Shown here piece by piece: positions 9,773 through 21,200 of a stretch of 64,000 nt of DNA; position 1 is the first letter of the stretch, and each line of letters opens with the position of its first letter. This stretch comes from Terribacillus aidingensis. GTDB taxonomy: Bacteria > Bacillota > Bacilli > Bacillales > Amphibacillaceae. Made by a program: the position numbers and the translations under genes. The stretch is taken from positions 294,676-358,675 of the forward strand of contig NZ_OBEK01000002.1 in the NCBI RefSeq assembly GCF_900215625.1, given 5' to 3'. Under the pieces are notes generated by a model. The model searched no databases, was not told the DNA's origin, and saw nothing but the letters and a program-made list of their open reading frames with translations.

Positions 9773-9808
9773 TGATTTTATCGACTCCTTTAAGTTGTAT
9801 GAAAAAAA

Positions 9809-9832
9809 GAGACACAGTATAAGCCGTGTCTC
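9809..9832 (-). terminator. Hairpin between holin and amidase genes
   Basis: Stem GAGACAC / GTGTCTC followed, on the minus strand, by a run of seven T. It may attenuate transcription into the amidase gene. Confidence 0.75.
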
Positions 9833-9860
9833 ATAAAGTGATAGAAGATATGTAATTCTG

Positions 9861-10100
9861 TTACTCAGTTTTAGTTAACCCGTCTTTTTGAAGTGCTTCT
9901 TTTTGCATCTGCCCTTTAGCTGTAACGTAGTTATTCTTAAACCATGCTATGCCAGCAGCAATTACAGTAAAAATTGTAGCTAATACTTCACCCCATACAT
10001 CCTCAGTTCCAGGAATAGGGGTTAGACCATTGGCCATCAATAACTGGTTAGCCAAGGCTATGATCAATACGATAGAGCGGATAATTGTACCTTTGTCCAT
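9861..10100 (-). CDS. Phage holin, SPP1/BhlB type
   Basis: 79 residues. There are two membrane segments, about 6-25 and 36-54 (ending in WFKNN), joined by a short turn containing PIPGTEDVW, then a charged C-terminal tail. Small size, N-out/C-in hairpin topology and a W-F-K boundary after the second segment fit the SPP1-family holins such as BhlB and XhlB. It forms the membrane lesions that let the adjacent amidase reach the wall. A clear AGGAGGAATT ribosome site precedes the ATG. Confidence 0.88.
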   Translation of the reverse strand: MDKGTIIRSIVLIIALANQLLMANGLTPIPGTEDVWGEVLATIFTVIAAGIAWFKNNYVTAKGQMQKEALQKDGLTKTE

Positions 10101-10133
10101 AAATAATTCCTCCTCAGAAATATGTATAAAAAT

Positions 10134-10162
10134 AGAGGCCGAGGAGTCTCACCCCGACCTCT
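10134..10162 (-). terminator. Hairpin after the XhlA-like gene
   Basis: Stem AGAGGCCGAGG / CCCCGACCTCT overlapping the stop codon, followed on the minus strand by TATTTTTATA. It is one of the intercistronic hairpins of the late operon. Confidence 0.65.
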
Positions 10163-10551
10163 TACTTGCCAATCCATACTCCGAACAGCGCGAGAACAAT
10201 ACCTGAAATAACAGAAGTGGCAATTGTAACGATTGTTTTCTTCCAGCTCTTTAGATCATCCTCGCTGTCATCTTCAAGATCTGTTGTTCTCTCATCCAAC
10301 TGTCCGACCTCATCTTTTAAGTAAGTCATATCCTTCTTTATTTCAACCACATCTGTCCTTGTGGAATACATGATTTCATTAGATTTCTCCATTTGTACCT
10401 TCATATCTTTATTTAACTCTATCTGCATTTCTGAGAGCTGAGACAACTTATTGAGTATTTCTGTATTTTCTTCCTGTTTACTAATTCGCTTATCATGGTT
10501 CTTTACAATAATCTCTAACTGCGCCAAGCGCTCTGGTATCTCCATTGTCAT
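10162..10551 (-). CDS. XhlA-like lysis accessory protein
   Basis: 129 residues. A long amphipathic coiled coil (about 5-95) ends in WKKTI and one membrane segment (about 107-126) at the C-terminus. This is the layout of the XhlA/haemolysin family, which cooperates with the holin in Bacillus phage PBSX. It lies immediately upstream of the holin and has GAGGAG 8 bases before the ATG. Confidence 0.75.
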   Translation of the reverse strand: MTMEIPERLAQLEIIVKNHDKRISKQEENTEILNKLSQLSEMQIELNKDMKVQMEKSNEIMYSTRTDVVEIKKDMTYLKDEVGQLDERTTDLEDDSEDDLKSWKKTIVTIATSVISGIVLALFGVWIGK

Positions 10552-10563
10552 AATTTATTCTCC

Positions 10564-11109
10564 TCAAGTCGTTGGTGGGGCAGTGTCACCGGATTCAGGT
10601 TGATCTGGTTGCTCTAGGACTGCTAGTCTTGCTTCTAGATTTGCTAATTTGGCCACTAGCTCATCTCTTTGTTCTTTTGTCCAGTGGATATCTGTATTAG
10701 AGATGTGATTATCGAAGTCAATTTTCGTAGCCTGCTTTGTATTGTCTACGTTTGATAAGCCAACTTGAGATTTTGTAACTCCATGAGGATTGTTAGTACT
10801 ACCTGTATGTGCTTCAAATTCACTCTTAGAGGCTTGTTGCACATTGTCGACATTAGCAAGACCAACTTGAGCTTTGGTAGTGGCGTGAGGGTTATCCTTA
10901 CTTTCTGCATGGTTAGTAATCGTGATTTTATTATTGTCTGATTGAGTTTTCAGCGAGGTAAGGGAGGAGGAGAGGGTGGCTATATCGTTAATCATCTTGA
11001 TGAAGTCATCTATATCCAGATGAATTGTTTCTTCTTCATCGGATACTGCTCCAGTTCTGACCATAATCCAAGAATCCGTCTCGTCATCATGTATCTTGAG
11101 TACTGCCAT
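10564..11109 (-). CDS. Tail fibre/appendage protein with phage-fibre repeats
   Basis: 181 residues. After a short globular start come two copies of the fibre repeat NPHxxTKxQVGLxNVDN (about 71-88 and 105-122), typical of trimeric phage tail fibres and collar appendages. A coiled-coil segment (about 150-168) and a Pro-rich tail follow. It sits between the large fibre and the lysis genes and is probably part of the host-binding apparatus. Confidence 0.75.
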   Translation of the reverse strand: MAVLKIHDDETDSWIMVRTGAVSDEEETIHLDIDDFIKMINDIATLSSSLTSLKTQSDNNKITITNHAESKDNPHATTKAQVGLANVDNVQQASKSEFEAHTGSTNNPHGVTKSQVGLSNVDNTKQATKIDFDNHISNTDIHWTKEQRDELVAKLANLEARLAVLEQPDQPESGDTAPPTT

Positions 11110-11141
11110 AAATTCACACTCCTTTTAATAAAATTAGAAAA

Positions 11142-11171
11142 GACCTTCTATATATCTCTATATAAAAGGTC
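11142..11171 (-). terminator. Hairpin after the appendage gene
   Basis: Stem AGACCTTCTATATA pairing with TATATAAAAGGTC (one mismatch), with a T-run on the minus strand side. It lies between the stop of the 886-residue fibre gene and the next cistron. Confidence 0.65.
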
Positions 11172-11191
11172 AATTTTATTTAGATTTTCAT

Positions 11192-13852
11192 TTACATTTT
11201 CAAACATAAAGCAATTCCGTAACCACGCGTAGCATTATAAGGGGAAGTAAGCTTCATAACTCTAATCTTAGTGGGTTCTGTAGACTTAACTCCGACACCG
11301 TTGTCAGCAGTTAGATAATCTCCATATCCAATACCATCTGCTACTCGAATAAATAACTGTCCCTGCAATCCAACCACATTCCATTCAGGTCTATCCGAAC
11401 GCGGAACATAATCCGCACTTTCAACGTAGTTTGGATTAATAACAGGAGAGCTATAAACCTCACCAGACTCTGGATCTGTAATCTGCTCATAAATTACTCC
11501 GCCAAATTCATTGCGCTTATATCTACCTTGCCAATGAAACTGTGAGCCTCCAAGGAGAATGGCTGCAGTTTCCGAAATTGCCCCGATTACTAATTCATCT
11601 TTTTGAGCAGGTCTTACTTTATCAGCATCAATTGTAACTAATGTACCAGAGGGAATTGATTTACCATCTTTGGATTCAAAGTACTCGGCAAAGTCACTGA
11701 AAGTAGACCCCCCGTTAAATTGACCCGTAGAAGTAATATTTCCGTTCATAGAATCGATGTACCACTTGATGTTTGCTCTGCTTGGTTCTCCTGTTCCATA
11801 TCCACCAGCAACTGAATAGTTGTCTTGATCTGTTAGCTTAACACCGTTAGAGGAGAGAATAGAACGAGAAGTAACGTCGCCTTTAATCTGTGAGTTGTTT
11901 GACGCAATAACTGCTGCACGACTACCATGAGCTTGAGAACCACCAGAAGAGGCCATAACGACTGTCCTTGCACCACCAGTTGTTGCGCCACCAGTGGTTG
12001 CTATTACGGCAGAAGCTTCTCCGCCAGCGTTACCACTAGAGGAAGCAATTACAGCACTTTTACTATTGCCTGCAATGGAGTTTGAGGTACTAGCAATTAC
12101 AGCTGAGGAATCTGTTACTGCTTGGCCAGAGGAGGTAGCAGCACGGAATCCGCCTGGCAAGATGTTCGGGAAGTAAGTATAGTCACTACCAGCTACACGA
12201 GCAGGTATCTTATAGCCGGATCCACTTACACCTACAATGTGAGTGCGCGAGTTTGTGTACCAAATTCCGACTGAATCAGCCAAGTTTGATCCCTGAAGGT
12301 TGGCACCAATTAGCTTTACACTATTAATCTTACTACCTACTCGAATACCGACTCTGGCAGAATCGAATAGGTTAACGTTGGACAAGGATACAAAGTCTGC
12401 TTTTTGAGCACCGCCTGTTACGTAAATATCGGAGCCAGCTGTTTTAAATCCACGAATGTTAATTCCGTTAACTGTAATGTTGCTGCTCTTATACTGGAAG
12501 GCGACCACAGGGATGTCTTTATAATCGTGTGAAGGATCGCCAATAGCAGTGAAATTTGAAATGGACACGTTTCTATATGCAGAAATAACAAGAGCTCGGG
12601 GTGAAAGACCTGGATAAATGTCGTTCTGGTAAGGAGTAATGGAGGTACAGTTTGTTAGTGTCACGTTGAATGCTGTTGTAGAAACTGGGGCACTAGCTGT
12701 ATGGAATCCAATGTGTCGCAAGTCAAAGGATCGACAGTCATTTTTAGAAACACAGCTAACCAGGTGGACGTTCTGTCCGGCAGGTGCTGTACTGTGTGCC
12801 TTAACTTCGTATCCACGACTACAGTTCTCACTTAAACAATTCAGGAACCAAACATGCTTGGATCCATCATCAGCCTCAAATCCGTTTGAGTTTCCACCAG
12901 CACCATTATGGTGAGCGTCACCGTTTGCATCGTAGGCACGACAGTTAGAGAGGAAAACGAAATCAGAGAAGTGAGTTGTGAAACCATCATCACCAAAGTT
13001 TGTAGAAGTACAGTTGTTGATCCATACATATTTACAGCCATTTTGCTGATATACTTTTTCCGAATCAGTTGAGCTATTGTATTTTGGGGAAGTTACATCA
13101 AAACCATGTAGGTAAGGATTGAGGGAGTGAACGTTGTTAACATAGATGTATTGGCCATTTACGATGCGCAAGCCACAGCCTGTACCGTCACCGCTTTCTA
13201 CCGTCGCTTCTCGAAGCCTGTTACAATCCAGTGTCATATCTTCAATGTAGATATACATGTTAGGGGTAGTGTGACTCTTAAGTCTCAGCAGATCGGCATT
13301 ACGCGGAGCAGAGTGATGCAACATGATTTTTGTATGTGCACCTGCACCGTAGAATTTTACGTAAGATGGTATCTTTAAGTTTTGCACCATGTAGTTCCCA
13401 CCAGGTACAAATACTTTAACTCGTCCTGTGCCTAATGCTTTTTCAAATGCTGCAGTATTATCCGTTGCTTCTTTAGTGAATTTAGCATCTGCATAATATT
13501 TTTTGGTGGCAGGATTGAAGTAGTTAGCATCTGCAACTGCTCCATATTCCTGAACATTAACTGATCGAGTATGAAACTCATTAATGATTTTTTCAACTAG
13601 TGTAATCCCACTAGTCTTAAATTGAGAGATGTCACCAATTTCACTTTCTAGAGCTCTCAGCGTGTTATCAACTTCTTGTAGCATGCCGGTCAAGCTAGTA
13701 TTTACTGTTGTAATATCTTCAAAAACTTTATCGATAATCTCTTGCAGCTCTTCAGGTGTAAAGCGATTGCCGTTTTCATCGAAGAATACGCTAGTGCCGA
13801 TTACTTTCCAAACATGGGTAGCTCTGTCATATGTGCTAAAACGATGATCCAT
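11192..13852 (-). CDS. Tail spike: pectate-lyase-fold beta-helix with Peptidase_G2 chaperone domain
   Basis: 886 residues. A coiled-coil N-terminus (about 30-90) is followed by the VNVQEYGAVADAN entry typical of pectate_lyase_3 beta-helices (from about residue 95), which runs to about 520. Next come Ala/Ser/Gly repeats of the SAVIASxxxxxxG kind (about 560-680). The C-terminal 190 residues (from FSDFAEYFE) match the Peptidase_G2 intramolecular chaperone that cleaves itself from phage appendages such as the phi29/GA-1 neck appendage. The enzyme part may degrade a surface polysaccharide. A mature protein shorter than the ORF is expected. Confidence 0.88.
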   Translation of the reverse strand: MDHRFSTYDRATHVWKVIGTSVFFDENGNRFTPEELQEIIDKVFEDITTVNTSLTGMLQEVDNTLRALESEIGDISQFKTSGITLVEKIINEFHTRSVNVQEYGAVADANYFNPATKKYYADAKFTKEATDNTAAFEKALGTGRVKVFVPGGNYMVQNLKIPSYVKFYGAGAHTKIMLHHSAPRNADLLRLKSHTTPNMYIYIEDMTLDCNRLREATVESGDGTGCGLRIVNGQYIYVNNVHSLNPYLHGFDVTSPKYNSSTDSEKVYQQNGCKYVWINNCTSTNFGDDGFTTHFSDFVFLSNCRAYDANGDAHHNGAGGNSNGFEADDGSKHVWFLNCLSENCSRGYEVKAHSTAPAGQNVHLVSCVSKNDCRSFDLRHIGFHTASAPVSTTAFNVTLTNCTSITPYQNDIYPGLSPRALVISAYRNVSISNFTAIGDPSHDYKDIPVVAFQYKSSNITVNGINIRGFKTAGSDIYVTGGAQKADFVSLSNVNLFDSARVGIRVGSKINSVKLIGANLQGSNLADSVGIWYTNSRTHIVGVSGSGYKIPARVAGSDYTYFPNILPGGFRAATSSGQAVTDSSAVIASTSNSIAGNSKSAVIASSSGNAGGEASAVIATTGGATTGGARTVVMASSGGSQAHGSRAAVIASNNSQIKGDVTSRSILSSNGVKLTDQDNYSVAGGYGTGEPSRANIKWYIDSMNGNITSTGQFNGGSTFSDFAEYFESKDGKSIPSGTLVTIDADKVRPAQKDELVIGAISETAAILLGGSQFHWQGRYKRNEFGGVIYEQITDPESGEVYSSPVINPNYVESADYVPRSDRPEWNVVGLQGQLFIRVADGIGYGDYLTADNGVGVKSTEPTKIRVMKLTSPYNATRGYGIALCLKM

Positions 13853-13873
13853 AATTCACAACCTTTCATTTAA

Positions 13874-13903
13874 CAAGAAAGAGGCACTACAAGGAGCGCC
13901 TCT
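13874..13903 (-). terminator. Hairpin before the spike gene
   Basis: Stem AGAGGC(A)CT / AG(C)GCCTCT followed on the minus strand by TTTCTTG. It lies between the upstream baseplate gene and the spike gene. Confidence 0.65.
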
Positions 13904-13912
13904 AATTGCTTT

Positions 13913-14704
13913 TTAATTTATAGATTCTAGCCAAATGAGTCGTTTATCTTCTGGGGGAGTAGAGGACTTTGTGATACGGGTAAGATATGGTTCTTTAACA
14001 TCTTTTCGAATCCATACAAGGTTAACATTCACAGGGGCAATAGGGGAGACAAAGACATCTAACTTATCAAACTGCACTACATCAAGAAAGACCCATTCAA
14101 ATCCATCATAACGATATCTACGGCCAGTATCTATAGCTGTGACCACCCAGCCAATCTCAGGATTAGGGTAGGTAGTTACAATTTCTGAATAAGTGTTTAC
14201 AGCTTGCTTATAGTCTTTTTTGGTTTCTCGTACCATTGTCTCAAAATCTGAAGTGAGTTCTTGAGCATATACAGCCATATCATGTGCTTTGTTAGCACCG
14301 ACCTCTGCACGATCAGCTTGTTCTTCAGCTCTCGTAGTTAAAGTATCCAGGGTTTCAGTAACTTCGCCATTTTCTTCCTTAACCCAAATTCGAGAGGCAG
14401 GGAAGTAGTACGCCCCCGTACCCTTGTAATCAAAGGAAAAAGACTTATTCTCATTATCTTCATGAAAATAAACTACACCATTCACATAATCCACTCTAAA
14501 GTAGTCAGGCTCTAGTCTAATGCTTTGAACTTCTTTCCAAACACGATTATTACCTTTTACTACCACGCGTTCACGCTTACTTGGAATCTCAGTTAACTGG
14601 ACTCTGCCACCACGTACAGAGTGAGTTTCACCAGTAATATCTATGTATTGAGTTCTTTTTCGTGCAATAATGGGATCTTGATATCTGTCTAGTGAGTTAT
14701 CCAT
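13913..14704 (-). CDS. Baseplate/minor structural protein (unassigned)
   Basis: 263 residues. The N-terminal half is beta-rich (about 20-110), a coiled coil spans about 115-170, and the C-terminal part contains GWVVTAIDTGRRYRYDGFEWVFL, which resembles the small beta domains of baseplate and fibre-adaptor proteins. Position between the tail-tip protein and the spike suggests a connector for receptor-binding proteins. AGGTGAATTA precedes the ATG. I do not recognise a named family. Confidence 0.6.
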   Translation of the reverse strand: MDNSLDRYQDPIIARKRTQYIDITGETHSVRGGRVQLTEIPSKRERVVVKGNNRVWKEVQSIRLEPDYFRVDYVNGVVYFHEDNENKSFSFDYKGTGAYYFPASRIWVKEENGEVTETLDTLTTRAEEQADRAEVGANKAHDMAVYAQELTSDFETMVRETKKDYKQAVNTYSEIVTTYPNPEIGWVVTAIDTGRRYRYDGFEWVFLDVVQFDKLDVFVSPIAPVNVNLVWIRKDVKEPYLTRITKSSTPPEDKRLIWLESIN

Positions 14705-14733
14705 TAATTCACCTCATTTCCTCTAAGCGTTGC

Positions 14734-14979
14734 TTAAGCATCTTGAGTCTCTGTCGCGTTTAACCGGTCAATGAATTTTGTTCTAACTAAATCGGCCAAA
14801 GCAGATAGATTAGGATTCCCAAAATATTCTTCTTTGCTAATCATAATCTGACCACTTGCGTATGCTTGCTGCAATGTGTCTGTGCTATTAAAACTAGTAG
14901 CGACTTCTTTTAAATCTAATCCATCTTCTGTATAAACAAATGTTACGCCTGTTACTTTGATTTTAATTGGTGCCGTCAT
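14734..14979 (-). CDS. Small late structural-region protein
   Basis: 81 residues starting at ATG 14979, 8 bases after CAGGAG; an in-frame GTG at 14988 overlaps the ribosome site and is not used. It starts TAPIKIKVTGVTFVY and has a helical end. Its neighbours are the tail-tip and baseplate genes, so a small virion or assembly role is likely. Family unknown. Confidence 0.6.
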   Translation of the reverse strand: MTAPIKIKVTGVTFVYTEDGLDLKEVATSFNSTDTLQQAYASGQIMISKEEYFGNPNLSALADLVRTKFIDRLNATETQDA

Positions 14980-14984
14980 ATAAA

Positions 14985-15197
14985 TCACTCCTGTGTGTTA
15001 TTTTGAGGTTCTGCTACATCAGTGTTTTTTAATTGCTCTTCTAGTTGCGATATTCGATTGTTAGCTTGATTCAATTCTTGACGAAGTAAATCTCTTTCAG
15101 CATAAGTAATCTCAAGATCTACCGTTAAAACTCCAATTCTTTCACCTAGATTATTAGCTACTTTCTGTTCAAAAGTAATTGTATTTTGGTTTTGCAA
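14985..15197 (-). CDS. Small coiled-coil protein
   Basis: 70 residues. A TTG start at 15197 is preferred: an in-frame ATG (15212) is itself part of the ATGGAGGTGAG ribosome site. The centre (about 25-60) is a heptad-rich coiled coil. Gene order resembles the small cistrons that follow the tail-tip gene in SPbeta-like phages. Function unknown. Confidence 0.55.
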   Translation of the reverse strand: MQNQNTITFEQKVANNLGERIGVLTVDLEITYAERDLLRQELNQANNRISQLEEQLKNTDVAEPQNNTQE

Positions 15198-15210
15198 AAG
15201 TCTCACCTCC

Positions 15211-15241
15211 ATAAAAAAGAGAGAAGCTATTAACTTCTCTC
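15211..15241 (-). terminator. Terminator after the tail-tip gene
   Basis: Stem GAGAGAAG / CTTCTCTC followed by six T on the minus strand. It lies directly before the ribosome site of the small coiled-coil gene. Confidence 0.8.
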
Positions 15242-15250
15242 CATGCAAAT

Positions 15251-18200
15251 CTATAATTGAGCTAAATTTAGCCGGCTCTCTAATTTGTTATTTCTAGAGA
15301 TTTCAGCATTGAGGGCAAGGGAAAGAGCTTCGTAATCCTGCAAAAGATTTTTCACTGCTTCTATTTGCTCCTGCTGTGATTTCCAAAGTATAGATACAAT
15401 TGAATATGGGTCAACACCATCTTCATCTCTCATTAACGGGTTAACCATCTCATTTATGAAACCAACCTTTGGCTTATCAAAAATTAGTTTGTCTAAGTTG
15501 CTTTGTAGATGATATGTCCAAACTTGTTGACTAGAGACTAATTCTGAAGCGTGGGTCTCGAATTTTTCTAAATTTGATTTGAATTTAATAGAGGATCCAG
15601 TAGGGAAGGAACCTGCTCTAACAGGTCGATAAGTCATGTTACCGCCATTGTATCCCTTACTATCTACGACACGAACTTCACCATCGCCCATCATATAGAT
15701 GTTGCTTGAAGAAGATCGAATGTTTCCAATAAGGTCACGCGTTGCTGTAACATCTCTTGCTACTAGATCCCCTGTATTATAATCTCCGTTTCCGTTAGTG
15801 ACCCACACTGTAGGATTGACTGAAGATTTCCCGAAGCGGAGAGAGGATCCAAAGTTAGTGAGAGGAGAGCCATACTGTAGGACTCCATCAGTGTCAGATG
15901 AACTACTATTTTGCTTGACTGTGAAAGAGAAATGGTTGTTACCAACACGGTTGTCATCTTTTGGTCTAAGGATTACACGGCCTGTACTTGCCATGATGAT
16001 TGTATCTCTGGCTGCATCCATAACAATATCTCTACTGTCTGTCTTCAAGCCAATTGTTCCTAAGTTAGAGTATAGTGTAAGCCCTCGTCGTTCGGTGTCG
16101 AACATATGAGAGAAAAACTCAACTACGCCGGAACCAGTTCCTTCATCACCATCAGCACCAACAGCTGTGGTTGAAATACCGTTATTTGTGAAGTACAGGT
16201 TTCTTCTGCCTCGAGAATCATTGACCTTTGTGATACGAACCATACCACCACCAACAGTAATTTCACTATCCAAGCTTTCGGTTTGACCGAACCAAGTACG
16301 AGAGTATTGACCACGTGTTGAAAGAAGTGCTCCGTCTATCTTGGCATACTCATTACCGCTACCGCCCTGAACTGTAATTCTTCCAGCATCTAGTGTTCCA
16401 CTTGTAATGTACTTAGCATCAATTCCTTCAACGCTAAGGTGTTTAGCCTTAATAGCTCCATCTTCAATTTTCACAGCAGACATCTGTTTGGTTAGAGTAA
16501 TATCGTCTAGCCATATGTTACCCGTAGTACCGTCATTACCAATTGAAATCTGCAGCAGAGAAACGCCCGTTGAAGGGACAGTGTATACACCCTCAATGAA
16601 AGTCCAGTTTGGTTTTACTCCTTGGTAGTTGTAAGCAGCCAGGAGTGCGCCGTTTTGATTTCCGAAGCGAAGTTTTGAGTTGTCTGCTTTGCCGTTCCAG
16701 TTAGAGTCGGTCTTAATCCAGAAGGAGTAATATATCTTATCTCCGCCTTGAACCGGAATGTCTCTCTTTAATCCTATCCCCACCTTACCAGGGGGTATTC
16801 TAAAGGACGAATTAGAAGATTTATATGTAGAGGTATCTACAATTGCATCTGCTCCCCATGGGCTGGTATTTTGATCACCTTTATTTTCCCAGCTTGCATA
16901 GTTGGCAAAGTCACCGATAAGCAATCGATCCGTGCTAATTTTGATTTTCTCAGGAGTTAGTTTGATCGCAGATAAGACATTGTTCTTTTCAACCCTAAGA
17001 TTAATCTGATTGGCTTGTTGTGTTATGGAGGATTCTGCAGTTGAGAGGCGGTTTGTCACAGCATTTAGCTCTGATTGGGAAACTTTTAGCTTTATCTCAC
17101 TAGCTTGTTGAGCTATAGAAGATTCAGCCTGAGAGATACGACGTTTTATATCTTCAGGCGAAGGTGAATAGTCCGTTGGCACATTACCTTTCTCAAGTTG
17201 GATATCAGAGACAAAGATTAAGCCGTATGAACTTGAGGACAAGTCACTCGCTACCCTGTCTCCCAATAGAATATAAGCAGAATCTGAAGATGTTCGAGCC
17301 GTGAATTTAATAACATATTCATAGACATATAAGTCATAGTTTCCTAAAAATCTACCGTACACCTTATGTTCTGACACTCTTTTATTTGTGGAAATACCTT
17401 GGTTGCTAGCATCGTCATACATTAAGTAGGTGTAATTCATGGTATTTTCGGCATTAGGATGAACAGCAACAAGGAAGCTTAGTACATACTCTTGTCCAGC
17501 CACGACATTGAATCTATCCGGTGATTGCACTCCAAATGTAGTACCTTGAGTTGCACCCCTTATAGATTCGATTCTCATAAATCTTTTAGTTTCTCCTGTT
17601 GTAAATGTAACTGATGAAGCTATGCCATCAGAATTGGTATTTGTACTCCATCGCTTCCATTTTCCGATATTTCCACCTATGCTGAAATCTGTGTCAACAA
17701 GCAAGTTCCTAGAACCTATTTTAATCTGATTAATGGCTTCATTAATCCCTGTCGTTAACTGGGAGGAGCTAACCTTAGTGGCGATAGCATCGTTTGCAAC
17801 TTTTAAACTTGCGTTAGTATCAGTCACAAACTTGCTATATGTACCTTGATCAACCTTATTAGCCACCTCAGTTTTTGTTGCGCGGAGCTCAATGTCGCTC
17901 TCAGTCTGTGAGATACGAGTCTCAGCTTGAGAAATGCGACCAGCATTTGATTCTGTCTTAGTGACCAGTTGCTCTATGCGATCCGCCTGAATTTTTAAAG
18001 ATGCTTCAGATTGAGATACGCGTTCCTTAACAGGGGAAAGGGAGGAGTCAACATAGGCAGTTTGGTCAGAAGCACTAAGCCTCCAGTCACTTGCCTTATT
18101 GCCTTTTTCTAGTTGAAAGTTTGCTACATTTACGATAGCAGTACCAATGTTATATACGAACCCTTGCCAGTAATATCTCTGATTGTCATTAGGAGTCTTG

Positions 18201-21200
18201 AAAGTTATCCAAGACTTGCCAAATGTTGTTCCAATAGTTGAGTTATGGCTAATAATTATTTCCTTGTGCTCACCAGAAGCCTTTGTGGAGCTAAGCCACA
18301 TATGAAGCGGAGTCCCTTTATTGCCTGCTATAGCTTTGTCTGCTTTTGCGGTAATGCTATACGTATACGTTGTATTCGGCTCTAACTCAATCCAATTTAC
18401 TGTTTTAAGTCCACCATTACCTACAACCTTAATAGTATTAAAGCTTCTGTAAGTAGCAGCTTTATCTGTACTGAGCGTTGCTCCGTTTGACATAAAAGAA
18501 GCAAAACTGTCAACGAAATTTCCTGACCCATCCATTAGGTTGGTCGCGCCAAACTCAAGATTCTCATACTCGTCTCGCGTAACCCTCGCATTAATTGCAT
18601 CAGACTGAACTGCAAGTTCTGAAGAATTTAGGTTAACTTTAGTAACTAAAGCATCAAATTCTCCTTTACCAGCTTTGCCGCCTAGTAAATTATCTGCCTG
18701 TGTGCGAGTATAAACATCTGAAGAACTAGCTTTAAGCTTTATAGCCTCTGTGTTTTGTGTAATTAGGGTATTTGCATCAGAAATTTTTAGGTTAACTTCG
18801 TATAATTTACCCTCAACTTCAGACTTAGTATAAGTGGTGGATTTATCAGCTTTAAAAGTGATATCGTTGGCTGTTTGTGTAATGGAGGTTTCTGCTTTGG
18901 TCATTCTATTATCGAGGTTAGAAATATCTTTCCCAGTGTCTTCAGGTGCAGCCGACCAGGAACTCACTTTCGTTCCATCTTCCAACTGTATTTTTTTGGC
19001 TTCTGCATTGCCCGTATTACCTTCCACAATTATCTTTACATATGATTGTAATTGTTCATTGCCATCGCCCTTGACTCTAAAATAGCCGGAATATTGCACC
19101 CATCCGTCTGCAAGCGGTTTTTTAGACATGCTCGTTTCACTTAAGCGTAGCGCCCAGTTGTCTGTGCCTATTTTACCAACAACTATATTCTGAAAAGGTC
19201 TCATTGTTTCGTTCGCCTTAACTTGAAGGGAAAGTGTGTAATACTTATCCTCGGATAAATACTTGCCTGCATTTGGATGTACACTAGTGTAAGTTATTTG
19301 CAAGTAATTTGGATTAGGAGTTGCCCAAGTCAACAGCTTCTCAGAATCAAGAATATAGTTACGACCACCCAATTCTAGTTTATCAAATTCTGTTTTAGTG
19401 ACACGCTGCTCAATAGCATTCGAATTAGCAATCATATTAGACTCGGCAACTTCTAGTCTACCTGTAACTATGTCTAAGGTAGTCTTGTCAGCTTTCGCTT
19501 GAATAGCATCTTTATTAAGGAAAATTTGAGTGCCTTGGCTTGCTACAGTGTCAGACAGATTGTTGAATTCTTCCTCACTTACCTGAAGGTTTATTTGATC
19601 GGCTAGAGTGTTAATTTGAGCAGTTTGGTTTGTGAATTTTCCGTTCAGCAAGTCAAAATCTGTTTGCTCGACCTTTGATTTTATAGCAGTACTAGTCTGT
19701 TCGATATTAGACTCTGCAGTTGCTAATCTACCTGTAACTGTGTTCAGCTCTTCTTGTCCAACTTTGGATGCAATAGCGTCATTCATTACAGTAAGAGAAC
19801 TCTCAGTAGTCGCTAACCGATCTCCGAGATCGTCCATCTCAATCTTCTCGGCTTTCAGAGCAATAGCTTCTTTATTAAGTTTAATCTCAGCGTTTGCCGT
19901 ACTAACACTGTCTTTAACATTTTCAAGGTCAGCTTCAGTTTCTGATACTTTCAATGAGATGCTGTCTGCTTTTTGATCAATCTCGGAAATCTTAGTGGAG
20001 TGGGAGAGAACAGTGTCATCTAATTCGTTTAATACAGTTTCTTGATTACTTACTTTTTGATTGATACCATTTACAGTTAAATCAATGCTGGACATTTTTT
20101 CGTTGTAAGATGTAGCATCAACTTTATTTCCTAAAGCAGTGTCTACTTCATTTTTCTTATACACATCTGTAGCGTTAGCTTTAAGACCGATAGAAGTAGC
20201 CTGCTGCTGGATTAAAGTTTCCTGAGAAGAAACCTCTTCGCCAAGATTGTCGAAATCCAGCTGTTTAACTCTAGAAGCTATTTCTTGAGAGTTCAGTGAA
20301 ATGTCTGCCCGAGCTTTGCTCATTTTGCCATCTAGATCCGTTAAAGTCTGTGCTTGTACAGCAAAGGAGCCCTTCACCTCGTCTAATTCAGTCGATATAG
20401 TTGATAGTTGGCCGCCATGCACAGCGATAGCATCTTTGTGGGCCTCTATTTCAGCCAGAGCATTGGTTACATCTTGTCTAACTGTAGAGATGTTTGCTTT
20501 AGCAGTTTCGACTTCTTGCAAGCTTGCTTGGAGATTTCTATTCAACTCAGCTAATTTACTGTCAACAGTTGAATCATCTGCTTTTCCAATTAACGATTCA
20601 AGTATAGCGTCATACTCTTGCTGATACTTCTCAATGTCAACTTTCTTAAGCAAGTCATCACGAATTGTATTGTACTCTTCTTCATACTGGGTTAAGTCAA
20701 CCTTAGCAATCAGCTCTCCATTGACATATTCAAGGTCAGCTTTGTCTGCAATATCTTGAACCATTCCTGCTGCTTTCTCTTCTAAAGCTGTTGCTTTATC
20801 TTCTAGTTCTTTTTGAAGATTTTGCATTTCTTCTAGCTTTTTGCCTGTGTCAATTTGAAAATCTTCTAAGTTATCTCTGATGAGTGTGTCTTCGTCAGTA
20901 ATAACTTGGAGTTCATCTTTGATCTTATCAATGTTATCCTTAACATTCTCTAGGTCATCTTTGATCTCTTCAGAAGCTACGTCATATTTTGAAATATATT
21001 TTTGCTGTTCAAAGTCATAAACCTCGAATCCACCTTCAGATGTAATCTTTACATTAGCCTCACCATCTACAGGAGGGTCTTCTTCGCTAAATTTAAAGTT
21101 AATATCATTTAGCTTACCTGCAACATTGCCTTTCATCTCAATAGATGCTTTAGGACGATAAGGTTCTTTATTACTTATCTTTTCAGATAGGATAATGCCA

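Noticed and set aside
15197-15248. Longer starts for the small coiled-coil gene (GTG/ATG upstream)
   Set aside because: The ATG is part of the ATGGAGGTGAG ribosome site and the earlier start lies within the terminator hairpin; TTG 15197 is spaced correctly.
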